A stretch of DNA of 64,000 nt, taken from assembly GCF_003478445.1 (NCBI RefSeq), contig NZ_QUET01000010.1:1-64000 (forward strand), read 5' to 3'. Source of the DNA: Roseburia sp. AM59-24XD (lineage in GTDB: Bacteria; Bacillota; Clostridia; Lachnospirales; Lachnospiraceae). The translations under genes and the position numbers were made by a program. A model generated the notes under the pieces. It ran no database searches, was not told where the DNA came from, and saw only the letters and a list, made by a program, of their open reading frames with translations. This document shows, one piece after another, positions 53,229-62,313 of this stretch (its first letter is position 1; each line of letters begins with the position of its first letter).

Positions 53229-53266
53229 ATATCTGGTGTTTGTCGTTGATCGGATGTACCAGATAT
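53229..53266. other. Inverted repeat upstream of divIC
   Basis: ATATCTGGT (53,229-53,237) and ACCAGATAT (53,258-53,266) are perfect 9-base arms across a 20-base loop. No T-run follows. It may be a protein-binding dyad or an mRNA structure ahead of divIC. The rest of the 165 bases here shows no gene. Confidence 0.45.
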
Positions 53267-53345
53267 TGGATGTTTAAGAGGAGCTGATCAATGTGTTTCG
53301 TTGGGGGACGGGATGCAGGCGATCGTATGGGGAGTTGATAATTAT

Positions 53346-53648
53346 ATGGCACGATCAAAACGTAGAAAAAAGCTCAGTCCGTTTACCGTTGCCGGAGTGA
53401 TGGTTTTATGCTGTGTCCTTTGTGGATCCTTCACGTATAAGACGGTTTCTCTGAAGGCAGAGTCCGCAAAGTATTCGGCACAGATTTCCGAACTGAAAAA
53501 GGAAAAGAAGAAGCTGAAGGAAGAGAAAGCGGAGATTAAGGATTATGAGTCTTATGTTAAGACGAAGGAGTATACCGAGGAGGTTGCCCGCGACAAGCTG
53601 GGTCTCGTATATCCGAATGAGATCATATTTGAACCAAACGATAAGTAA
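53346..53648 (+). CDS. divIC: Septum formation initiator (DivIC/FtsL-like)
   Basis: 100 residues from ATG 53,346. Basic start (ARSKRRKKLSP), one membrane helix (about 10-30, VAGVMVLCCVLCGSFTY), a coiled coil (AQISELKKEKKKLKEEKAEI) and the C-terminal YTEEVARDKLGLVYPNEIIF, a DivIC/FtsB mark. It links cytoplasmic division proteins to wall synthesis at the septum. Position between yabQ and spoIIE is as in Bacillus. Confidence 0.9.
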   Translation: MARSKRRKKLSPFTVAGVMVLCCVLCGSFTYKTVSLKAESAKYSAQISELKKEKKKLKEEKAEIKDYESYVKTKEYTEEVARDKLGLVYPNEIIFEPNDK

Positions 53649-53654
53649 GACGAA

Positions 53655-53687
53655 GAGTTTCGCAAATAATTGCGAAGCTCTTTTTTT
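53655..53687 (+). terminator. Terminator of divIC
   Basis: GAG-TTCGCAA pairs with TTGCGAA-CTC, followed by a run of seven T. Confidence 0.9.
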
Positions 53688-53710
53688 CGGTCACAGCCTT
53701 ACGGATAATT

Positions 53711-53777
53711 TGTCGAAAAAATTTTTTGCCGGCGTGTCCTGATTTTGACAAAAATTTCAAAAATTCTTTTCTATACT
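53711..53777 (+). promoter_or_regulatory. Spo0A-type promoter of spoIIE
   Basis: A perfect 0A box TGTCGAA (53,711-53,717) stands 27 bases ahead of TTGACA (53,745-53,750); the -10 TATACT (53,772-53,777) follows after a long 21-base spacer. SpoIIE and spoIIG promoters of Bacillus likewise have an over-long spacer and need phosphorylated Spo0A with SigA. The TTTTGACA around the -35 also resembles a reverse 0A box. Confidence 0.8.
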
Positions 53778-53811
53778 TTGTGGCACTGACGAACAAAGAG
53801 GGGGTTGTGTC

Positions 53812-56145
53812 ATGAAAAAGTTGCAAAAAAGAATGTTGGTACAATTGTTGTTTGGCTTTCTGATCGGTAGGGTTGTCCTGTTAGAAAGAAATCCTGCGGG
53901 AGCGGCGTTTTTTGCTGCGGGGCTTGTTCAGGGCGGAGGTGTCCTGCCACTGCTTGCTTCAGTGGGGCTCGGTATGTTGTCGGCGCTGTCTCTTGAGGCG
54001 GTGCTTCGCTACAGTGTGGCGATGGTGGGCGTTATATTTGCACAGAGGCTGATGAGAAAACAGAAGATCAAAATGAATATCTGGCAGTCATCCGGTCTGA
54101 TGGCGGCAACACTGGCGATCTTGTCGGTGACGCAGTATACGATCCTGCCCTGGCAGTGGAAAGATATTTTATTTACTGTGCTGGAGCCGGTGCTTGTCGT
54201 TGCGCTGGCGAGAGTGTTTGCGGAGGGACAGAGGTATCTGCTTCATTATCGCCGCGGCAGGCAGGCGTGTCAGGAGGAGGTCCTTAGCCTGATTCTGATC
54301 GGCATGCTTGCCATGTATGGAATCCCGGAGATGATGATCTCGGATATTTCATTGACGGAGCTGGCGGTATTTCTGATAATTCCGTTTGCGGGCTATCAAT
54401 ATGGGATCGGTATCGGAGCCGTGGCGGGAGCAGCAGGCGGGATCCTGCTGACAATGACAGGGACGGATGTGGGGATCATAGGAAGCCTGTGTCTGCTTGG
54501 TATGGCGGCAGCAGTTTTCCGTGACAAGGGGAAGATGTGGAGTCTGTCGGCATACCTTTGCTGCGCCTTTGGAATCGGGATCACACTGAACAGTGAAATG
54601 CTTGGGCTTGGCGTTGTCAAGGCAATGGTCATTGACAGTGTGCTTCTGGCATTGCTGCCGGACAAGCTGCTGCGTCGTCTGCGTCTTCCGCTGCACCTGT
54701 ACAGCACGGAGGAAGAGCGGTATGCGGATCATCCGATGAAACACAAGCTGGAGGATTTTGCCGATTCCTTCCGGGAGCTGTCCCATGTGCTGCAGAAGCA
54801 GAGTGTGGAGAAAAAGAGCGTAAACCGCCGGGATGTGCGTTTGCTGATGAAGGAAATGGCAGAGCAGGTGTGCGATAAATGCAGCCACAGAGAGTGTTGT
54901 ATGGGACAGGTTGCGGTCAACCGTCCGGAGGTCGTGTCGCATTTGATGGAGATGCAGGAGCAGGGGATGCTTAGGATCGACCAGATGCCGGCGGAGTTTG
55001 TGGAGGAATGTATTCATCCGGACTGGTTTCTGATGGAAGCCAATCAGGGGCTTCGGATGGCACGGACGGTGATGAGTTTTCAAAACCAGCTTGCGCAGAA
55101 CCGGCGTGTGCTGGCAGGGCAGATGGAACAGGTGGGAGAGCTTTTTGCGGGACTGGCGGGGGATATGTGCCATGCCGGTGAAGTCCCGGCGGAGATGGAA
55201 AATGTCATCAAAAGAGAACTGGGAAATCTTCGGGTCAGAGTAAATGATATGATGATTTGCCGCGATAAAAGAGATCACATCGAAATACGGATGCAGGCAA
55301 AGACGACAAAGGGGCGGCTGGTGACCGCAAGGGAGACCGCACAGGTATTGTCTGAGCTTTTCGGTAAGTCATTTATGCCGTCCAGGGAGAGTCATAATGT
55401 GATTCCGAAGGAAGAGACGGAAATGATATTTGTGGAGGATACGCCGCTTCTGGCTGTGACCGGCGTGGGGCGGCGCAGAAAGGAAGGAGAGGAGGTGTCC
55501 GGGGACAGCTTTTCGTGTCTGTCTCTGCCAAACGGAGAACTTCTGCTGGCACTTTCGGACGGCATGGGAAGCGGAGAGGGCGCGCTAGGGGAAAGTCAGG
55601 TCGTAATCGAGCTGCTTGAGCAGATGACAGAGGCGGGCTTTTCCAAGATTTCCGCACTCAAGCTCATCAATTCGCTGTATATGCCGGAGGCGGTTCAGAC
55701 ACGCTTTGCCACGGCGGATGTGGTCGTTTTAGATCTGTATCAGGGTAGCTGCCAGTTTATGAAAAACGGTGCGGCGGCAACCTGGTTGCGGCGGGGAGAT
55801 CATGTGGAGAGGATTGAGGGACAGGCTCTGCCGGTGGGAGTATATCAAGATGCAGAGCCCTATTTCCAAAAGACGGAGATATATTCCGGAGATTATGTTA
55901 TAATGATGACGGATGGTATCGTGGATGCTTTTGAGGGGAGAGAGGTGCAGTTAGAGAAGCTTTTGCAGCAGACACGGATCGTGAACCCTCAGGAGCTTGC
56001 AGAATATATTGTAGAGGAGGCGGTTCGTCAGGATGACGGACGCGTGCGTGACGATATGAGCGTTGTGGTTGCAGCAATCTGGGAGAGAACGCGCGAGAAT
56101 GCCTGTGTACCATCCTACAAAAACAGACAGATCCGACTGTCATAA
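53812..56145 (+). CDS. spoIIE: Stage II sporulation protein E (PP2C-type phosphatase)
   Basis: 777 residues. Residues to about 300 are about ten hydrophobic helices; a middle region follows (Cys-rich VCDKCSHRECCMGQ near 350-365); the C-terminal PP2C domain has VSGDSFSCLSLPNGELLLAL, SDGMGSGEGA and IMMTDGIVDAFEGREV with the metal-binding Asp residues. It dephosphorylates SpoIIAA and so activates SigF in the forespore, and it helps place the polar septum. Confidence 0.95.
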   Translation: MKKLQKRMLVQLLFGFLIGRVVLLERNPAGAAFFAAGLVQGGGVLPLLASVGLGMLSALSLEAVLRYSVAMVGVIFAQRLMRKQKIKMNIWQSSGLMAATLAILSVTQYTILPWQWKDILFTVLEPVLVVALARVFAEGQRYLLHYRRGRQACQEEVLSLILIGMLAMYGIPEMMISDISLTELAVFLIIPFAGYQYGIGIGAVAGAAGGILLTMTGTDVGIIGSLCLLGMAAAVFRDKGKMWSLSAYLCCAFGIGITLNSEMLGLGVVKAMVIDSVLLALLPDKLLRRLRLPLHLYSTEEERYADHPMKHKLEDFADSFRELSHVLQKQSVEKKSVNRRDVRLLMKEMAEQVCDKCSHRECCMGQVAVNRPEVVSHLMEMQEQGMLRIDQMPAEFVEECIHPDWFLMEANQGLRMARTVMSFQNQLAQNRRVLAGQMEQVGELFAGLAGDMCHAGEVPAEMENVIKRELGNLRVRVNDMMICRDKRDHIEIRMQAKTTKGRLVTARETAQVLSELFGKSFMPSRESHNVIPKEETEMIFVEDTPLLAVTGVGRRRKEGEEVSGDSFSCLSLPNGELLLALSDGMGSGEGALGESQVVIELLEQMTEAGFSKISALKLINSLYMPEAVQTRFATADVVVLDLYQGSCQFMKNGAAATWLRRGDHVERIEGQALPVGVYQDAEPYFQKTEIYSGDYVIMMTDGIVDAFEGREVQLEKLLQQTRIVNPQELAEYIVEEAVRQDDGRVRDDMSVVVAAIWERTRENACVPSYKNRQIRLS

Positions 56146-56162
56146 AGGAGATAAAGCAAAGC

Positions 56163-57713
56163 ATGAAACTGGAATCGTACCATGAGATGAAAGCGTTTTG
56201 TGACAAAAATAAATTACTCCAATCAGGGCAACGTGTTCTTGTGGCATTTTCGGGTGGGGCAGATTCGGTGTATCTGACACTTGCCCTGCAGGAACTGTCC
56301 AAAGAATGGGACTTTGCTCTGGAACTTCTTCATGTAAATCACCAGATCCGCGGAGAGGAGGCTGGGCGTGATGAGGCATTCTGTCGTAGCTTTGCTGCAC
56401 AGCAGGGGCTTAAGCTTCATGTATGCAGTGGAGATGTCCCTAAAATGGGACAGGAGCAGAAATGTTCTCTGGAGGAGGCAGCCAGAAAGTACCGTTATCA
56501 GTGCATCGAAGAATTGGTGGAAAGAGAAGACTTTGACCGCGTGGCAGTGGCGCATCATCAGGATGACCAGGCGGAGACGGTTCTTTTTCAGATGCTGCGT
56601 GGAAGCGGCGTGCGCGGTATGGGAGGCATGCGGTCTCGTCATGGAATCTACATTCGTCCGCTGCTTTTCCTGCGGCACAGAGACATTGTCCGTGAATTGG
56701 GACAGTGCGGACAGTCCTGGTGTGAGGACAGTACCAATCAGGAGGAGGACTGCAGTCGCAATAAGATACGACTGACTATTCTGCCGATGCTCGAGAAGAG
56801 CATCAACAGCGGTGCGTCGGCGCATCTGGCGAGAACGGCACAGCAGATGCAGGAGGTACAGTCATTTCTGGAGGAGGAATTAACAAAGCGTCTTCCGGAG
56901 CTTATGATGGAGACAACAGGACAGGATGTCACGGAGGATGGACAACTCACTGCCCGTGTCGAAGAAGTGCAAAAGCTTCCGGCGGCACTGCAGAGGGAAT
57001 GGGCGCATTGGATGATCACCGAAGCGGCAGGAAGAAGCCGGGATATTTCAAACCGCCATATGGAGGCACTGCTTGAGCTGGTGCAGGGAGAAACCGGAAA
57101 GCGTCTGGATCTTCCGTACGGACTTGTGGCAGGGAGAGACTATGACCGTCTGTGGATCCGATCAAAGGATCGGAACGTAGACGCTATGGTGGAATCCGGA
57201 GGGCAATCTGCTGACACGCAGAAGTTGTGCTGGCAGAAGGAACAGAAAAAGCCGGTGAGTGTTGTTCTTACCGGGATGGATGGCGCTTCGAGAACATTTC
57301 TTTTACGGCGGGAGAATTTTTTTACGGCATTTGAACATAACGAAAGAAAAATACCGAAAAATAACTGTACGAAATGGTTTGATTATGCTAAAATATGTGG
57401 TATGCTTGAATTTCGTCATCCTGCAGAAGGTGATTTTTTGTGGCTGGATGAGCAGGGAACTTTAAGAAAGCCGTTGAACCGGCTTCTGATCGACCGGCAT
57501 ATTCCCAGAGACAAAAGAAAACAGATATGGATCCTGGCGGAGGGAAGCCATGTTTTATGGGTTCCCGCACTTGATCGTGTCAGTGCCGGGTATTATATTT
57601 CGGACAGGACAGAAGAGATACTGTGCATTAATATGATTACTGAGAGTGAGAAAAAAGATGAAAGAAATAGTACATGTAATGTTCTCCCGGGAGCAGGTAG
57701 AGAACAGGATTAA
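56163..57713 (+). CDS. tilS: tRNA(Ile)-lysidine synthase
   Basis: 516 residues. The N-terminal PP-loop ATPase has VLVAFSGGADSVYLTLALQE near residue 28 and HVNHQIRGEEAGRDEAF, plus AVAHHQDDQAETVLFQMLRG. The C-terminal domain includes LNRLLIDRHIPRDKRKQIWI. It modifies C34 of the CAU-anticodon tRNA-Ile. Somewhat longer than the usual 430-470 residues. The end overlaps hpt by 56 bases, as often in Firmicutes where tilS, hpt and ftsH are linked. Confidence 0.94.
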   Translation: MKLESYHEMKAFCDKNKLLQSGQRVLVAFSGGADSVYLTLALQELSKEWDFALELLHVNHQIRGEEAGRDEAFCRSFAAQQGLKLHVCSGDVPKMGQEQKCSLEEAARKYRYQCIEELVEREDFDRVAVAHHQDDQAETVLFQMLRGSGVRGMGGMRSRHGIYIRPLLFLRHRDIVRELGQCGQSWCEDSTNQEEDCSRNKIRLTILPMLEKSINSGASAHLARTAQQMQEVQSFLEEELTKRLPELMMETTGQDVTEDGQLTARVEEVQKLPAALQREWAHWMITEAAGRSRDISNRHMEALLELVQGETGKRLDLPYGLVAGRDYDRLWIRSKDRNVDAMVESGGQSADTQKLCWQKEQKKPVSVVLTGMDGASRTFLLRRENFFTAFEHNERKIPKNNCTKWFDYAKICGMLEFRHPAEGDFLWLDEQGTLRKPLNRLLIDRHIPRDKRKQIWILAEGSHVLWVPALDRVSAGYYISDRTEEILCINMITESEKKDERNSTCNVLPGAGREQD

Positions 57714-58188
57714 AGAGTTAGCAGACCAGATCAATGAGGAGTATGGAATGACACCGCTCCGTCTGATCTGTATTTTGAAGGGAAGCGTATTTTTTTCCTG
57801 TGAACTGGCAAAGCATCTGAAGATGCCGGTGACACTGGATTTCATGTCTGTGTCCAGCTACGGCAACAGCACATCAAGCTCCGGCAAGCTGACGATCAAG
57901 AAGGATCTTGAGCAGTCTATCCAGGGCGTCGACTGTCTGTTGATCGAGGACATCATTGATACCGGTTACACACTTTCCATGCTTAAGCCGATGCTGTTAG
58001 AACGTAAGCCAAAGAGCTTTAAGATCTGTACACTTTTAAATAAGCCGGATCGCAGGGAGGTTGAGATGGAGGCAGATTATACCGGATTTGCCATCCCGGA
58101 TGAGTTTGTAGTCGGATATGGACTGGATTATGCACAGAAGTACAGAAATCTTCCGTATGTCGGCACACTGGAGTTTGTTGAGGAATAA
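57658..58188 (+). CDS. hpt: Hypoxanthine phosphoribosyltransferase
   Basis: 176 residues from ATG 57,658, inside the end of tilS; a GTG four codons earlier is in frame. The PRPP-binding motif VDCLLIEDIIDTGYTL near residue 98 and LICILKGSVFFSCELAKHL are family marks. It converts hypoxanthine or guanine plus PRPP to IMP or GMP (purine salvage). Order tilS, hpt, ftsH agrees with Bacillus. Confidence 0.96.
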   Translation: MKEIVHVMFSREQVENRIKELADQINEEYGMTPLRLICILKGSVFFSCELAKHLKMPVTLDFMSVSSYGNSTSSSGKLTIKKDLEQSIQGVDCLLIEDIIDTGYTLSMLKPMLLERKPKSFKICTLLNKPDRREVEMEADYTGFAIPDEFVVGYGLDYAQKYRNLPYVGTLEFVEE

Positions 58189-58255
58189 CAGCCCATCGCA
58201 GGAATTGCCCGTCAGGGCATTTCTTATGAAATAAATATCAGGTAAGGAGACATTC

Positions 58256-60097
58256 ATGAGGCAACAGATGAGAACAGGAATCGGCTTTTATCTGCTGATT
58301 CTGGTGATTATTGCAGCGGCCGTCTATGTTTCGGGAACTTTGGATTCGGGTGGACAAAAGTCCTACAATATTGTGAACTTCACTCAGGATCTGGAGGATG
58401 GAAATGTCACCTCCGTGGCAATCCTTCCGAATGAGGAGGTGCCGACCGGCGAGGTCGACGTCCGCAAGAAGGACGGTTCTACACAGAATTTTTATGTATC
58501 CGATGTAACAGAGGTTGAGAAGCTGATCCGGAGCAAGGACAGTAAGCTGGCAGATAAGTATGTGATGAAGGATGTGCAGAAACCATCCTGGATCATCACG
58601 ACACTGCTTCCGTATCTTTTAGGCATCATTGCTATTTTCTTCTTGTTTTCATTCCTGTCTGCGCAGACAGCAGGTCAGGGAGGCAGCAATGCCAAGATGA
58701 TGAACTTTGGCAAGAGCCGTGCACAGAGGATCGATCCGGATGATCCAAATGCAAAGCATTTTAAGGATGTAGCAGGACTCAAGGAAGAGAAGGAGGAGCT
58801 GGAGGAGATCGTCGATTTCCTGGCAGATCCATCCAAGTATACACAGCTTGGAGCCCGCATTCCAAAGGGAATTATCCTTGTGGGACCTCCGGGAACCGGT
58901 AAGACGCTGCTTGCAAAGGCAGTGGCCGGAGAGGCCGGAGTACCATTCTTCAGCCTGTCCGGTTCTGATTTCGTCGAGATGTTTGTCGGAGTCGGAGCAT
59001 CCCGTGTGAGGGATATGTTTGCGGAAGCTAAGAAGAACGCACCCTGTATCGTATTTATCGATGAGATAGATGCAGTGGCAAGAAAGCGAGGAACCGGTCT
59101 TGGCGGCGGTCACGACGAGAGAGAGCAGACATTGAACCAGATGTTGGTTGAGATGGATGGTTTCGGTATCAATGAAGGAATCATTGTAATGGCAGCCACG
59201 AACCGTGTGGATATTCTGGATCCTGCGATCCTGCGTCCGGGTCGTTTCGACCGCCGTGTGGCGGTTGGCAGACCGGATGTCAGAGGACGTGAGGAGATTC
59301 TTGAGGTTCATGCAAAGGGCAAGCCGCTCAGCGACGATGTGGATCTTGAGAAGGTGGCACGCACTACGGTTGGATTTACCGGAGCAGATCTGGAGAATCT
59401 GATGAACGAGTCCGCAATCGCCTGTGCAAGAGAGGGACGTCCTTGCATTACACAGGCAGATATCGACCGCTCCTTCATTAAGGTTGGGATCGGCACCGAG
59501 AAGAAGAGTAAGATTATTTCCGAGAAGGATAAGCGGATCACCGCATATCACGAGTCCGGGCATGCGATCCTGTTCCATGTGCTTCCGGATGTCGGTCCGG
59601 TGCATATGGTGTCTGTGATCCCAACCGGACAGGGCGCAGCAGGTTATACGATGCCACTGCCCGATAAGGATGAGATGTTTAATACCCGAGGCAAGATGCT
59701 GCAGGATATTATGGTAAGTCTTGGCGGTCGTATCGCAGAGTCATTGATCTTTGACGATATCACCACAGGTGCTTCGCAGGATATCAAGACAGCGACAGCA
59801 ACGGCGAGAGACATGGTGACAAAGTATGGTTTCTCCGAGGCGATCGGTATGATCAACTATGCCGACAGCGACGAGGTGTTCATCGGAAACGACTTTGGAC
59901 ATACGAGCCGTACCTACAGCGAGGAGACGGCACGGGATATTGACAAGGAAGTGCGTAAGATCATTCAGGACTGCTATGACAAGGCACGCGCGATCATTGA
60001 GGAGCATATGGATGTGCTTCATGCATCTGCCGAGATCCTGATGGACAAAGAGCGTATCACCCGTGAGGAGTTCGAAGCACTGTTTGATACAAAATAA
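58256..60097 (+). CDS. ftsH: ATP-dependent zinc metalloprotease FtsH
   Basis: 613 residues. Two membrane helices (about 8-28 and 115-135) flank an outer domain; the AAA domain has Walker [14 protein letters not shown] near residue 209, Walker [14 protein letters not shown] and SRH; the protease site is [10 protein letters not shown] near residue 431. It degrades membrane and regulatory proteins as a hexamer. AAGGAGA precedes it. Terminator follows. Confidence 0.97.
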   Translation: MRQQMRTGIGFYLLILVIIAAAVYVSGTLDSGGQKSYNIVNFTQDLEDGNVTSVAILPNEEVPTGEVDVRKKDGSTQNFYVSDVTEVEKLIRSKDSKLADKYVMKDVQKPSWIITTLLPYLLGIIAIFFLFSFLSAQTAGQGGSNAKMMNFGKSRAQRIDPDDPNAKHFKDVAGLKEEKEELEEIVDFLADPSKYTQLGARIPKGIILVGPPGTGKTLLAKAVAGEAGVPFFSLSGSDFVEMFVGVGASRVRDMFAEAKKNAPCIVFIDEIDAVARKRGTGLGGGHDEREQTLNQMLVEMDGFGINEGIIVMAATNRVDILDPAILRPGRFDRRVAVGRPDVRGREEILEVHAKGKPLSDDVDLEKVARTTVGFTGADLENLMNESAIACAREGRPCITQADIDRSFIKVGIGTEKKSKIISEKDKRITAYHESGHAILFHVLPDVGPVHMVSVIPTGQGAAGYTMPLPDKDEMFNTRGKMLQDIMVSLGGRIAESLIFDDITTGASQDIKTATATARDMVTKYGFSEAIGMINYADSDEVFIGNDFGHTSRTYSEETARDIDKEVRKIIQDCYDKARAIIEEHMDVLHASAEILMDKERITREEFEALFDTK

Positions 60098-60100
60098 CAA

Positions 60101-60148
60101 AAAACAGCTATCATATCCGTATTTTTTATGGAAAATGATAGCTGTTTT
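60101..60148 (+). terminator. Terminator of ftsH
   Basis: AAAACAGCTATCAT pairs with ATGATAGCTGTTTT across a 20-base loop; T-run follows. Confidence 0.92.
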
Positions 60149-60300
60149 CTTATGCCAAGCAAAAATGCACAAAAACTTTTTGGAAAAGATAGTAAGTTTA
60201 TGCACACTTTAGTAGACCCCGCTGTTATACTAACACTCGTAAACCCCAATACATTATATAGTTTTTGCTACACCCCATAAGTAACAAAAATACCTTCTCC

Positions 60301-60333
60301 AAAAGGGACAGTCGTTCGGTGACTGTCCCTTTT
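60301..60333. terminator. Hairpin, possible bidirectional terminator
   Basis: Perfect 13-base stem AAAAGGGACAGTC / GACTGTCCCTTTT with a seven-base loop. It stands between ftsH and a gene remnant. The bases 60,149-60,300 hold nothing evident. Confidence 0.7.
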
Positions 60334-60371
60334 ATTGTGGGCGGAAAAATCGGACGAGGCTCTGATCATGA

Positions 60372-60563
60372 ACAAGCGAAAATAAGCTTGTGCTGTGGTT
60401 TATAGATAAGATCGAGCTGCCGCTTGCCAATCTGTGTGGTCACGGAGACGTCACGCTTCCAACAAAGGAATTGATTGCAGAATGCTGTAAGAACGCAGGT
60501 TTGACCGTAGAGAAGCTAGAGTTTCGCACGGGGATGAGAATGCACTGCGTTGTAAGAAAATAA
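60372..60563 (+). pseudogene. Remnant of a SAM-dependent methyltransferase gene (3' end)
   Basis: The frame is open from 60,372 (a stop lies at 60,369-60,371) to TAA at 60,561. It reads KLVLWFIDKIELPLANLCGH, then LPTKELIAECCKNAGLTVEK and ends FRTGMRMHCVVRK. This looks like the C-terminal end of a class I methyltransferase; no ATG, ribosome site or N-terminal part is present. The region ahead is the hairpin at 60,301, so the front of the gene has been deleted. Confidence 0.6.
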
Positions 60564-60596
60564 AAATGAGATGAATGACCTCGATTGGAAATGGAT

Positions 60597-61124
60597 CAAG
60601 CTTCGCACACCAATTATCAGATTGCATTCATCCTATTTCTTATGACTGGAGTGTAGATGTGATTTTTGCCATATAGATTTTTGAAATCTCTGGGAGAGTG
60701 CTCCTGAAAATTGACGCAGATCGTTAGGTTTTCTGAAAAATCTTTGCTTTGCAATGTTTCGATGAAATACGTGTCTGGACGACTGAGCCTCTCGGGTGGG
60801 CTCAGTTATTTCAGCGGGCACGCTCCCGCTACATTGCGCTACGCAGCACTACATAGCATCCTATAAAGCAGGATGCAAGTAGTGGCGAGCGCAAGTGCCC
60901 TTTGAAACATCTGAATCCCACCCGGAGGCGAGTACGGGAAGAACCGTTCATCAAACATCGAAACAGCAAAGTATTTAGATTTTTCGAAAACCGTAGAACG
61001 ACAAGACAATTTTCAGGAGCACTCTCCCAGAGTTATTTAAATTCAGAGGCAAAAATCAATTAATAACATTTACGAGACATAAGAAATAGGATAGGTGCCG
61101 CCACATACCGAATGTGCGAAGCTT
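60597..61124. repeat. Roughly 530-base imperfect palindrome
   Basis: The two halves are inverted copies. Matching blocks include CAAGCTTCGCACA (60,597-60,609) with TGTGCGAAGCTTG (61,112-61,124); TCCTATTTCTTATG with CATAAGAAATAGGA; GATTTTTGCC with GGCAAAAATC; CTCTGGGAGAGTGCTCCTGA and its inverse near 61,013; TTTGCT/GTTTCGAT with their inverses near 60,957; and a central hairpin GCATCCT-N7-AGGATGC at about 60,857-60,877. Smaller hairpins lie inside. No protein is coded. It could be a non-autonomous mobile element or a structured RNA. Confidence 0.8.
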
Positions 61125-61157
61125 GTCTCAATAGAATGATTGTACATAATATACAAA

Positions 61158-61194
61158 AATCACGGTGAAATTAACGAGCTCATCGTGATTTTTT
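61158..61194 (+). terminator. Terminator ahead of the sugar operon
   Basis: AATCACGGTGA pairs (one G-T) with TCATCGTGATT, followed by TTTTT. It separates the palindrome region from the LacI promoter. Confidence 0.8.
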
Positions 61195-61234
61195 GTGCTT
61201 TTTGCCAGAAATACATGAAGCGATGGGATTCATA

Positions 61235-61286
61235 TTGACTTTAAATGACAAAATGATATAATGAAACCATCATGAAACGGGTTTCA
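61235..61286 (+). promoter_or_regulatory. Promoter and LacI-type operator of the sugar operon
   Basis: TTGACT (61,235-61,240), 16-base spacer, TATAAT (61,257-61,262). Just downstream stands TGAAAC-GG-GTTTCA (61,273-61,286), a LacI-family-like dyad that would block transcription when bound; a half site TGAAAC lies nearby at 61,262. This suggests repression by the first gene of the operon itself. Confidence 0.78.
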
Positions 61287-61317
61287 AAAGTAAAAAAGCA
61301 CAAAACGGAGGGATGAT

Positions 61318-62313
61318 ATGGCAAGTATTCGAGAAGTGGCAAAGCTGGCAGGGGTTTCCCCCTCCACGGTATCCAGAGTGATCAACGGAACAGCGAATGT
61401 AGATGCAGAGAAAAAGGATCGTGTTTTAAAAGCCATCGAAGAAAGCGGTTTCACACCGAATGAGGTGGCAAGATCTCTTTTTAAGAAATCTTCCAAAACG
61501 ATCGGTGTGATCGTTCCAAGTATCACGAATCCGTTTTTCGCGGAGATGTCCAGTGCAATCGAGCATACGGCTAACCAGCACGGCTACCGTATGACGATCT
61601 GCAACACCGGCGGAGATGTCGAAAAGGAGAAGACAGCGATCTCCATGCTCACCTCCATGAATGTGGACGGCATCGTATTGACAACCAGCAACAAAGGACT
61701 GAAGAAGATCATAGAAAACTGTGAAACGCCGATCGTTGCAATTGACCGGGCTGTTTCCAGGAACACGGCAGGCGGCTATATCCACTGCGACAATTATGAG
61801 GGTGGCAGAATGGCAGCACAGCATCTGATCGACTGCGGATGCAAGAGTATTGTATGCGTCAGAGGTCTTGACCGGATTTCCAGTGCCAGCGAGCGTTACA
61901 AAGGATATCAGGATGTATGTATGGAACAGGGCATTAAAGAGCATAGTATACAGTGTGACTATTCATTTCATGAAGGTCTTGAAATGACACAGAAGCTGTT
62001 AGAACAGTTTCCGGATGTGGATGGCATTATTGCCTGCAATGATATGGTTGCAATCTCTATTTATAAGGTGCTTTGCCGCAGGAACATTCGCGTTCCGGAG
62101 GACATCCAGCTCATCGGCTATGACAATATCGCCCTGGCGCATCTGATGACGCCGGAGCTTACCACAGTGGGACAGCCGATCAAAAAAATGGGCATCAAGG
62201 CGGTCAATATGCTGCTGCAAAAAGAAACCAAAAGCTATAAAGAATATATATTTTCACCGGAGCTGATCGTCCGGGAGACAACAAAAGAAATGAAAGGAGC
62301 TGATCATCAATGA
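61318..62313 (+). CDS. LacI-family regulator (RbsR-like)
   Basis: 331 residues. The N-terminal helix-turn-helix (ASIREVAKLAGVSPSTVSRV then INGTANVD) and a periplasmic-binding-protein-like sensor domain (SITNPFFAEMSSAIEHTANQ, DGIIACNDMVAISIYKVL, GYDNIALAHLMTPELTTV) fit the family. Downstream rbsD and rbsA genes suggest that ribose or a like sugar is the effector. GGAGGG precedes it, and the stop overlaps the rbsD start. Confidence 0.92.
   Translation: MASIREVAKLAGVSPSTVSRVINGTANVDAEKKDRVLKAIEESGFTPNEVARSLFKKSSKTIGVIVPSITNPFFAEMSSAIEHTANQHGYRMTICNTGGDVEKEKTAISMLTSMNVDGIVLTTSNKGLKKIIENCETPIVAIDRAVSRNTAGGYIHCDNYEGGRMAAQHLIDCGCKSIVCVRGLDRISSASERYKGYQDVCMEQGIKEHSIQCDYSFHEGLEMTQKLLEQFPDVDGIIACNDMVAISIYKVLCRRNIRVPEDIQLIGYDNIALAHLMTPELTTVGQPIKKMGIKAVNMLLQKETKSYKEYIFSPELIVRETTKEMKGADHQ

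Noticed and set aside
54349..55278. 309-codon minus-strand frame opposite spoIIE
   Set aside because: His/Gln-rich shadow frame inside spoIIE; no domain and no start signal.
58649..59605. 318-codon minus-strand frame opposite ftsH
   Set aside because: Antisense shadow of the FtsH AAA and protease domains; no start signal or recognised family.
60597..61124. Right or left end of an integrated phage or known IS
   Set aside because: No transposase or integrase is near, and the arms run through the whole element rather than being short end repeats.
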